Source: Candidatus Methanoperedens sp.
GTDB taxonomy: Archaea; Halobacteriota; Methanosarcinia; Methanosarcinales; Methanoperedenaceae
DNA: 8,630 nt
Assembly: GCA_028679855.1 (NCBI GenBank)
Contig: JAJRAP010000080.1
Span: forward strand, 1-8,630
Direction of reading: 5' to 3'
A program made the translations under genes and the position numbers. Positions within the stretch are counted from its first letter, which is position 1. Each line of letters opens with the position of its first letter. A model generated the notes under the pieces. The model had not been told where the DNA came from, did not search any database, and saw only the letters and a list, made by a program, of their open reading frames with translations. Below are positions 1 to 5,525 of the stretch, in pieces.

Positions 1-1829
1 AAGAGGTTTTAAGTTCATGTCCCAACATAGTGATTCTGAAGGACGAGGCTCATCACATATACAGTTTTGAAAAAGCATGGAAACAGATATTATTGGGTCT
101 CAATAAAAACTTGGCATTCCAGCATGGCAAAGGCATTAATATGGAACTGGACTTCTCAGCTACGCCTAAAACCGAAACTGGAGCATTATTCCCCTGGATA
201 ATTGTAGATTTTTCGCTAAAAGAAGCTATTGAAACGAATATCGTGAAATTACCACTAAAAGGAATAGTTAAGAACGCTAAAGAGATAGCATCAAAGAAAG
301 CCGTTGAAAGATACAGGGCATGGATTGATGCAGGGATAAGAAGATGGCGGGAATACAAAAAGAATCTAGAACCATTATCAAAAAAGCCAGTATTATTCTT
401 TCAGTGCCCTGAAAATGAAGAGGCTGATGAGGTTTCTGAATATGTTAATTTTATCCCTGACCTGAAAGGCAAAGTATTACTTATCCATACAGATAGCACA
501 GGGAATATCCAGAAGAAAGACCTGGAGCCAGCAAGAAAAGTGGCTACGTTTATAGACGAGCCTGAAAAAATAACCCATGATTCAGAGTTGAAAGAGTTAT
601 TTCCTGATGGAGTGGAGGCAATAGTAAGTACAATGATGTTAAATGAAGGCTGGGATGTGAGAAATGTAAACATCATTGTGGGTTTGAGGTCTTATACTTC
701 AAAAAGAAAAGTTCTTCCCGAACAGGTAATTGGACGAGGCTTAAGGAAAATGTTCCCGGAAGAGGATGCAAATATAGAAAAATCCATAAATGTCCTTGAG
801 GTCATTGGGCCTTCAGGATTAATGGATATTCTTGAAGATTTGGAAAATCAGGAAGGTATAAAGTTTGCAGATTTTGATGCAGGAAAATCGCTAAACTTAA
901 CCACTATATTTGTAGACGAAAATAAACTGAATAAGGATATTGAAATTCCTATCCTGAGTCCGAGAATTCTCATAAGAGAATTTGAGTTAGACGAAATGGA
1001 AATTGACAACCTGCCGTCCCTTAACCTTCTCTTAGAGAATAAAGTCTTAGAGATGGAATATGTCGCCGTGGATATGCTGAAAGGACTGGAGGTTATAAAA
1101 AGAAAATGGGATTTACCTGTGCCTCAGGATTCTAAAAGCGTAATAGCTTATTATACAGACCTGATACTGAAACAACTAAAAATAGGTGGCGCCTTTTCCA
1201 GTTTTTATCCTGTGGTAAAAAAATATGTCGTAGAAAAACTATTTACTGAGAAAGTTGATATTGGCGATCCAAGAGTTCTCTACAAGTTGAGTTCCCCAGA
1301 AGTTCAAGAACAATTGATAAAGTTGTTTGTAAATACCTTCAAAGACATGACATTCATCGAAAGAGAACCCGATAAGAAGGATACTATAAAACTTTCAGAT
1401 ACATTACCTTTTGTCTGGTCAAAACTGGTTTATCCAGCCAATAAAAGCGTCTTTAATTACGTTCCATGCGATAATGATTTTGAAATAAATTTTGCAAAAT
1501 TTTTGGACAGAGCCGAGGATGTTATGTCTTTCAGCAAAATCGTTCCTAAAATAGGGTTCTTTGTGGAATATAGAGATTCGGAAGGAAACCTTAGATTATA
1601 TTACCCAGATTTTGTTGTGTTAACTGATAAAAATGAAAATATGATTATTGAAACAAAAGGAAGGGAAGACGTGGATGTTGCGCATAAAGACAGGCGTATA
1701 GGATTATGGTGCGAAGATGCCACAAACTTAATGGGGAGCACATGGTCATTCATGAGAGTTGACCAGGAAGATTTTGAAAAATACAGATTTAAGAGCATTA
1801 AAGAAATAGTTTCAGCTCTGAGAAAATAA
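1..1829 (+). CDS. Type III restriction Res-like SF2 helicase with C-terminal PD-(D/E)xK nuclease (5'-truncated)
   Basis: The gene is open at the left edge: the frame reads in from nt 3, so the GTG at nt 30 is an internal valine, not a start. About 608 residues are visible. Numbering from that GTG, helicase motif II is DEAH (5-8, in an LKDEAHH context), motif III is SAT (43-45), a motif V-like block NEGWDV is at 205-210 and motif VI is QVIGRGLR (232-239). The C-terminus carries a nuclease-type site: E485 in a DFEINFAKFLD context, then YYPDF (D527) and an IIETKG strand (E541, K543), a PD-(D/E)xK arrangement. Family knowledge: Res subunits of type III systems are ATP-dependent translocases that cut DNA with a paired Mod methyltransferase. 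Motif I and any mod gene lie outside the window, so a type III system is likely but unproven; a solitary Res-like defence helicase is the alternative. Composition is AT-rich (20 and 19 G+C per 60 in lines 61-120 and 901-960) compared with the following genes. Confidence 0.85.
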   Translation, partial: EVLSSCPNIVILKDEAHHIYSFEKAWKQILLGLNKNLAFQHGKGINMELDFSATPKTETGALFPWIIVDFSLKEAIETNIVKLPLKGIVKNAKEIASKKAVERYRAWIDAGIRRWREYKKNLEPLSKKPVLFFQCPENEEADEVSEYVNFIPDLKGKVLLIHTDSTGNIQKKDLEPARKVATFIDEPEKITHDSELKELFPDGVEAIVSTMMLNEGWDVRNVNIIVGLRSYTSKRKVLPEQVIGRGLRKMFPEEDANIEKSINVLEVIGPSGLMDILEDLENQEGIKFADFDAGKSLNLTTIFVDENKLNKDIEIPILSPRILIREFELDEMEIDNLPSLNLLLENKVLEMEYVAVDMLKGLEVIKRKWDLPVPQDSKSVIAYYTDLILKQLKIGGAFSSFYPVVKKYVVEKLFTEKVDIGDPRVLYKLSSPEVQEQLIKLFVNTFKDMTFIEREPDKKDTIKLSDTLPFVWSKLVYPANKSVFNYVPCDNDFEINFAKFLDRAEDVMSFSKIVPKIGFFVEYRDSEGNLRLYYPDFVVLTDKNENMIIETKGREDVDVAHKDRRIGLWCEDATNLMGSTWSFMRVDQEDFEKYRFKSIKEIVSALRK

Positions 1830-1832
1830 AAA

Positions 1833-1837
1833 GGGAG
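1833..1837 (+). promoter_or_regulatory. Shine-Dalgarno site of yjbQ
   Basis: GGGAG lies 10 nt before the ATG at 1848, in the 18-nt gap after the helicase-nuclease stop. It supports the ATG start. Confidence 0.5.
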
Positions 1838-1847
1838 AGAGATTATA

Positions 1848-2237
1848 ATGGACATCCAAACTTCATCACGCACCGAACTCATCGATATAACAGACCGCGT
1901 GCGCGCCTTGGTCAAAGAGAGCGGCATAAAAGACGGCATCTGCGTCATAACAACGCGCCACACGACAGGCGGCATAATCGTCAACGAGAACGAACGCGGG
2001 TTAAGGGCTGATATTCTTGACCTGCTGGAAGCGCTCGTCCCGGAGAATAAGAAATACGCCCACAATTCAATAGACGACAATGCAGACGCCCACCTGCGCG
2101 CAGTGCTCCTTGGAATGAGCGAGACCATACCCGTTGAAGACGGGCATCTTGTTCTGGGAACCTGGCAGAGCATATTTTTCGTAGAGCTTGATGGGCCAAG
2201 AAACCGCACAGTACATGTAAAAATAATCAAAGCTTGA
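1848..2237 (+). CDS. yjbQ: YjbQ / UPF0047 family protein (secondary thiamine-phosphate synthase family)
   Basis: This 129-residue protein matches the usual family length and shows its conserved blocks: RHTTGGIIVNE (37-47), YAHN (70-73), a DDNADAHLRA block (76-85), an LLG-MS-IPV-DG stretch (87-99), LGTWQSIFFVE (103-113) and DGPRNR (115-120). The conserved His and Glu residues sit in a small single-domain fold. Family knowledge: E. coli YjbQ was reported to have weak thiamine-phosphate synthase activity, hence the 'secondary' name; the physiological role is unsettled and no thiamine genes lie nearby. It begins 18 nt after the restriction nuclease, behind a Shine-Dalgarno site, but its G+C is far higher (34 of 60 in line 1921-1980), so I do not think the two genes share a history. 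A 48-nt gap with a TATA-like element separates it from radC. Confidence 0.9.
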   Translation: MDIQTSSRTELIDITDRVRALVKESGIKDGICVITTRHTTGGIIVNENERGLRADILDLLEALVPENKKYAHNSIDDNADAHLRAVLLGMSETIPVEDGHLVLGTWQSIFFVELDGPRNRTVHVKIIKA

Positions 2238-2249
2238 GCAGGTCAATTA

Positions 2250-2262
2250 GAAAGATTTTAAT
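2250..2262 (+). promoter_or_regulatory. Candidate BRE/TATA promoter for the radC-mobA-fdhD-mobB operon
   Basis: A purine-rich GAAAG (2250-2254) is followed by ATTTTAAT (2255-2262). Its centre lies about 27-28 nt upstream of the ATG at 2286, the spacing expected for a leaderless archaeal transcript. The element is only TATA-like, so this is an inference from position. Confidence 0.35.
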
Positions 2263-2285
2263 CCCCAAAAACAATTGTGGGATTT

Positions 2286-2972
2286 ATGCAGGAATACAAA
2301 GTCAGGATACTTGACATGCAAAAAGAGGAAAGACCAAGGGAGAGACTACTGAAGAACGGGGCTGCCTCACTTGCAGATTCAGAACTCCTGGCAATAATCC
2401 TGAGGACAGGAACAAAGCAGGAGAACGTAATAAACCTGTCCCAGAGACTGTTATCAATGTATAACCTCAAGCAGCTTTCACAGACAAATATTGCCAGACT
2501 GACTGAGATACATGGTATTAAGGAAAGCAAAGCCGCGCAGATCGCAGCCTGCTTTGAGATCGCACGGAGGCTTGAAACATTCAGTGAAGAGTCAAAGCAA
2601 AAGATCAACTCGCCCGAAGACGTGTACAGGCGGATATACCCCAGAATGAGAGAACAGAAAAAAGAAATGTTCATCGAACTCTGTCTTGACACCAAGAACC
2701 AGATAATAAAAGAGGAAACCATCTCTATAGGCTCGCTTAATGCAAATATCGTCCATCCCAGGGAGGTTTTCAAGATGGCTCTGGCAGAATCCGCAGCGCA
2801 CATAATCGTGGCGCACAACCACCCATCAGGCGATCCAACACCAAGCAGGGAAGACATCGAGATAACAAAGAAACTGGCAGAGACCGGTAAAATAATGGGG
2901 ATCGATGTGCTTGATCATATCATAATAGGCGACGGGCGACATTTTAGCATGAAAGAGGCAGGGCATATTTAA
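2286..2972 (+). CDS. radC: RadC family protein (JAMM/MPN+ metalloprotease-like fold)
   Basis: The product is 228 residues from the ATG at 2286, close to the usual RadC length of about 220-230. The N-terminal region has the RadC signature ERPRERLLKNGAASLADSELLAI followed by an RTGT block; I give it as key positions (E15 to I37, then RTGT 40-43). A helix-hairpin-helix-like stretch with IHGI follows (about 72-95). The C-terminal JAMM domain has the zinc site H-x-H-x10-D at H177, H179 and D190 in an HNHPSGD context. Family knowledge: RadC was named for DNA repair but that role was not upheld; its function is open, and JAMM proteins are often isopeptidases. An in-frame GTG at 2277 is an alternative start; I prefer ATG because the TATA-like element is correctly placed for it. 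The TAA stop abuts the mobA ATG, so radC heads a run of molybdenum-cofactor genes. Confidence 0.92.
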   Translation: MQEYKVRILDMQKEERPRERLLKNGAASLADSELLAIILRTGTKQENVINLSQRLLSMYNLKQLSQTNIARLTEIHGIKESKAAQIAACFEIARRLETFSEESKQKINSPEDVYRRIYPRMREQKKEMFIELCLDTKNQIIKEETISIGSLNANIVHPREVFKMALAESAAHIIVAHNHPSGDPTPSREDIEITKKLAETGKIMGIDVLDHIIIGDGRHFSMKEAGHI

Positions 2973-3575
2973 ATGCCGTATTCAGCTCTTATCCTCGCAG
3001 GCGGCATGGGCAGAAGGCTGGGATACCGGGAAAAAGCCCTTATCGATATAAACGGGAAAACGCTTATTGCATTGATAATAGAGAAGCTTGAGAAAGTGGT
3101 TGACAGCATAATCATATCGGTGCGCGATAGGGCGCAGGAAGAACTGCTGAAGGCTGCCCTGAGCCTGGAATACAGGTTTGCATACGATATCCATAAAAAT
3201 ACAGGACCGATGTCTGGCATCCTTTCCGGTCTTTCTTCATGCGAGGATGAATACTGTTTTATTGCGGCGTGCGATATGCCTTTTATTAACGAGAATGTTG
3301 TACGGCTGCTTTTCAGGAGAAGTGATAACTTTGATGCTGCCATACCGAGATGGGAAGACGGGTTTCTTGAACCGTTGCATGCGGTTTACAGATGCGTGCC
3401 CATGATCCATGAAACAAAACAGGCAATAGAGCGGGGCGAGACGATCATCCTTGCTCCCGTATTTAAAATGAAAGTGAACTATGTCCCGATGGATGATGTC
3501 AGGAAGTTGGACCCTGACCTCCGAACATTTATTAATATCAATACTAACGATGATATACAGAAATTATCAAGATAA
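2973..3575 (+). CDS. mobA: Molybdenum cofactor guanylyltransferase MobA
   Basis: MobA transfers GMP from GTP to Mo-molybdopterin, giving the guanine dinucleotide form of the cofactor; it acts in the cytoplasm. The 200-residue protein is a nucleotidyltransferase of the expected length. It shows the N-terminal LAGGMGRRLG loop (8-17) with K21 of the following KAL, D72 and GPMSGI (78-83), the metal-site strand ACDMPF (99-104), PLHAVY (134-139) and the C-terminal FININTNDD (186-194), all typical of MobA. Its ATG directly follows the radC TAA with no spacer, so it must be read by translational coupling or reinitiation; only a distant GAGG (2955-2958) resembles a ribosome site. fdhD starts one base after its stop. 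A related sugar or cofactor nucleotidyltransferase is possible in principle, but the neighbours fdhD and mobB make MobA much more likely. Confidence 0.9.
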   Translation: MPYSALILAGGMGRRLGYREKALIDINGKTLIALIIEKLEKVVDSIIISVRDRAQEELLKAALSLEYRFAYDIHKNTGPMSGILSGLSSCEDEYCFIAACDMPFINENVVRLLFRRSDNFDAAIPRWEDGFLEPLHAVYRCVPMIHETKQAIERGETIILAPVFKMKVNYVPMDDVRKLDPDLRTFININTNDDIQKLSR

Positions 3576-3576
3576 T

Positions 3577-4317
3577 ATGTACACAAAGAACTACCAGGCA
3601 ACAAAATTTGGTGAAGGACAGGTAACAGTCTCATACCCTGTGGCAGTCGAGGATACCATTGACCTGTTTGTGAACAGGGTACACATGGCAGCCATACTTG
3701 CTACACCGGAGATGCTTGATGAACTGGCACTTGGATATCTCATCTGCGAGGGGATCGTGAAATCCTGTAGGGAGATAAAAGATATCCACATTGACGAAAG
3801 AACTATTCATGTTGAGATAGAGCCTTCCGAGCATATCGAACTCTGGCGAGAACTGCGCTCATCAGGCTGCGTGGGTGTGCGCTGGAACGAGTTCGAATCT
3901 GTCTGTGTGGGTTCTGACGCGGTCTTCAACCGGAATGCCATAAATAAGAGCCTCATGTTCCTGGAATCTGATATCTATAAAAAGACGCACGGGACGCATG
4001 CTGCATGCCTTGTCAATAACATGGGCGAATGCGTGGTAAAGGCGGTAGACGTAGGACGGCATAATGCTGTTGACAAGGTGGTGGGGCGTGCCTGCATTGA
4101 AGATATCGACCTTAGCAGACATTTCCTGCTTTCCTCAGGGCGCCAGTCCGCAGGCATGGTGATGAAAGCGGCGCGTGCAGGAATTCCCCTTGTTGCTACA
4201 AAGACAGCGCCCCTGAATACAGGCGTGGAGGCTGCGGAACGCTCCGGGGTCTGTCTTGTATGTTTTGTTTCAAATGATAAGCTCTCGGTGTTCACGCATC
4301 CTGAGAGGCTGTCATGA
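3577..4317 (+). CDS. fdhD: FdhD family sulfurtransferase / formate dehydrogenase accessory protein
   Basis: FdhD carries sulfur from a cysteine desulfurase to the Mo/W-bis-MGD cofactor of formate dehydrogenase-type enzymes. The 246-residue product has the family blocks: ELALGYLICEGI (49-60), THGTHAACL (127-135), AVDVGRHNAVDKVVG (146-160), a SSGRQSAGMVMKAARAGIP stretch (S176 to P194) and a C-terminal VFTHPERLS (238-246), which I recall as very close to the E. coli ending. The start is ATG at 3577, one base after the mobA stop; an upstream in-frame ATG at 3481 would bury 32 residues inside mobA and is rejected. Oddity: E. coli FdhD has a conserved Cys-x-x-Cys (GCGVCG). Here the loop reads SSGCVGV, with C98 kept and V101 in place of the second Cys; C110 is the nearest other Cys. 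The last bases overlap mobB as ATGA. Confidence 0.92.
   Translation: MYTKNYQATKFGEGQVTVSYPVAVEDTIDLFVNRVHMAAILATPEMLDELALGYLICEGIVKSCREIKDIHIDERTIHVEIEPSEHIELWRELRSSGCVGVRWNEFESVCVGSDAVFNRNAINKSLMFLESDIYKKTHGTHAACLVNNMGECVVKAVDVGRHNAVDKVVGRACIEDIDLSRHFLLSSGRQSAGMVMKAARAGIPLVATKTAPLNTGVEAAERSGVCLVCFVSNDKLSVFTHPERLS
4303..4308 (+). promoter_or_regulatory. Shine-Dalgarno-like site of mobB inside fdhD
   Basis: GAGAGG lies 5 nt before the mobB ATG and within the last codons of fdhD. It supports the ATGA-overlap start. Confidence 0.4.
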
Positions 4318-4781
4318 ACGTTGTCTGCATCGTGGGAAAGAGCAAAACCGATAAATCAGGGGTGATGGAGGGGCTTATTAAAGAACTCAAATCCCGTGAT
4401 CTGCGGGTGGGAGCGCTGAAATATCATAAGCATGGCGATTTTGAGATGGACATCGAAGGCAAGGATACCTGGAAATACGCAAAGGCAGGGGCTGATACCG
4501 TGGCGATATCTTCAGATGTGAAGTTAGCGGTGATCCGAAAAGTAAAAAAGGAGATGGGAATTGACGATATATGCAATAGGTATTTTTCAGATAACGATAT
4601 CGTGCTCGCTGATGGCTTCACGCTCTCTGATAAGCCCCGCATAATCGTGGCTGACACTGAAGAAGATATCGAGTTGTTCAGGAGGGGGTGCGGTGTGGTG
4701 GCTGTGGTGGGGAAAGCAGGTTCAAGATTTGATGACATTAAAGGCATTGCAGATAAGATTTTGGAAGTTTCTATAATCTAA
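4314..4781 (+). CDS. mobB: MobB-like molybdopterin-guanine dinucleotide accessory GTPase, atypical P-loop
   Basis: MobB is a P-loop GTPase adapter thought to assist MobA or cofactor delivery. The 155-residue protein has the family layout: an N-terminal VVCIVGKS strand and loop (3-10), LKYHKHGDFEMDIEGKDT (35-52, with H38, H40, D46 and the GKDT motif), AGADTVAISS (58-67), a VLADGF strand (97-102, family usually EGF) and a C-terminal VVAVVGK strand (128-134). The Walker A motif GxxxxGK[S/T] reads G8-K-S-K-T-D13-K14-S15, so the last glycine is Asp (codon GAT at 4350-4352; one base from GGT). Lys and Ser are kept. Nucleotide binding may therefore be weakened or altered. The ATG overlaps the fdhD stop (ATGA), behind GAGAGG at 4303-4308, indicating translational coupling. 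This is the last gene of the operon. Confidence 0.88.
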   Translation: MNVVCIVGKSKTDKSGVMEGLIKELKSRDLRVGALKYHKHGDFEMDIEGKDTWKYAKAGADTVAISSDVKLAVIRKVKKEMGIDDICNRYFSDNDIVLADGFTLSDKPRIIVADTEEDIELFRRGCGVVAVVGKAGSRFDDIKGIADKILEVSII

Positions 4782-4838
4782 TATGTTAACTATCTCATTT
4801 TCAACAGATAAGCATGATGCGTACCTCATCTTCCCCCT

Positions 4839-4867
4839 CAGGAAGTTTTTTGTGGTGAAAGTTCCTG
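4839..4867. terminator. Weak hairpin between convergent genes, possible bidirectional terminator
   Basis: CAGGAA (4839-4844) pairs with TTCCTG (4862-4867). After a G-G mismatch, TTT (4846-4848) can pair with AAA (4858-4860), leaving a 9-nt loop. It lies in the 118-nt gap between the stops of mobB (+) and the lipid kinase (-), where termination is needed on both strands, but no long T-tract follows on either strand. Otherwise I see nothing firm in 4782-4899. Confidence 0.2.
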
Positions 4868-4899
4868 TTGGTTGCTTTGGATTCCGTTAATGTAAATTA

Positions 4900-5514
4900 T
4901 CATAATAGATTCGCGATGGTCATAAAAATACCAGAAAGAAGAGGGATCAGGAGGTTATCATCTATTGGTTTTCCCTGAACCCGAAGGGGCACTGCATCAC
5001 CAAGCGTTGCACCCAGCGCTCCAACTACATACAAAAAGAATGAAAGATATTTCATATCATGAGCTAATGGCAAACGAACCATTATGAATCCGATAAGTAC
5101 ACATACTGCAAACATCACAGAAACAATTGGCAGCGGCTTGACCGTGAATTTTTTTCTGGAATGCCTGACATTACCCTCATTCAATAAAGCCCCGGAAAGA
5201 CCGGATGCAGTATCACCCAGCGACAGCATAAGGATCGCGGCGATAGCAATGGTTTTTTCGAAAAACATGACAGAAATAAGCGCAGCGATCTGGAAGTATA
5301 TGTACGCACCCACCTGTTCTTTTTCATGGGGACGCAATAGTATTTCAGGGAGCCTTATCTTTCCATTAAGCCTCTGCCATTCTATAATGAGGAGAATAGC
5401 ATTGATGATAGCAAGTCCGGCGAGCGCGGTTTCTCTATCTATGAAATAATAAGCAAAAGCGATGATGGAACCCGCTGCATGCACAGCTTTTCGGCGCAAT
5501 TCAGTTAAGAACAT
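4900..5514 (-). CDS. CTP-dependent polyprenol/diacylglycerol kinase (dolichol kinase / SEC59-VTE5 type), integral membrane
   Basis: The product is a 204-residue, strongly hydrophobic protein with about six or seven membrane segments. It has the polar motifs of the SEC59/VTE5/DGK1 CTP-dependent lipid kinases: ELRRKAVH (5-12), IEWQR (44-48), an EKEQVGAYIYF block (64-74), SLGDTASG (98-105), RKKF (120-123) and a C-terminal GDAVPLRVQGKPIDDNLLIP (162-181, with the D175-D176-N177 triad). Family knowledge: these enzymes use CTP to phosphorylate membrane alcohols such as dolichol, phytol or diacylglycerol. In archaea, dolichol-phosphate carriers for glycosylation or isoprenoid lipid recycling are the likely substrates; the sequence does not decide which. 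It lies 11 nt downstream of glyS on the same strand, so it is probably co-transcribed. An in-frame TTG at 5523 would add three residues and has a better-spaced GGAAGG upstream, so the start is uncertain; homologues usually begin a few residues before the RRK motif. Confidence 0.85.
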   Translation of the reverse strand: MFLTELRRKAVHAAGSIIAFAYYFIDRETALAGLAIINAILLIIEWQRLNGKIRLPEILLRPHEKEQVGAYIYFQIAALISVMFFEKTIAIAAILMLSLGDTASGLSGALLNEGNVRHSRKKFTVKPLPIVSVMFAVCVLIGFIMVRLPLAHDMKYLSFFLYVVGALGATLGDAVPLRVQGKPIDDNLLIPLLSGIFMTIANLL

Positions 5515-5525
5515 CCCGGACAAGT

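Noticed and set aside
30..1829. GTG at 30 as the true start of the helicase gene
   Set aside because: The frame is open to the window edge and the GTG falls four residues before the DEAH box; motif I must lie upstream.
1601..2230. Long antisense reading frame (209 codons) opposite the nuclease end and yjbQ
   Set aside because: It crosses two well-supported genes and the composition break, and its translation has no recognisable motif; it is a shadow.
2258..2857. Antisense reading frame of 199 codons opposite radC
   Set aside because: The sense frame is a full RadC with its metal site; the antisense product has no family features.
3481..3576. Upstream ATG as the fdhD start
   Set aside because: It would add 32 residues with no family similarity lying within mobA. 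ATG 3577 directly follows the mobA stop and gives the usual FdhD length.
4783..4890. Small ORF of 35 codons just after mobB
   Set aside because: It follows the mobB stop by one base, but has no ribosome site, no recognisable motif and overlaps the possible terminator hairpin. Coding is not supported.
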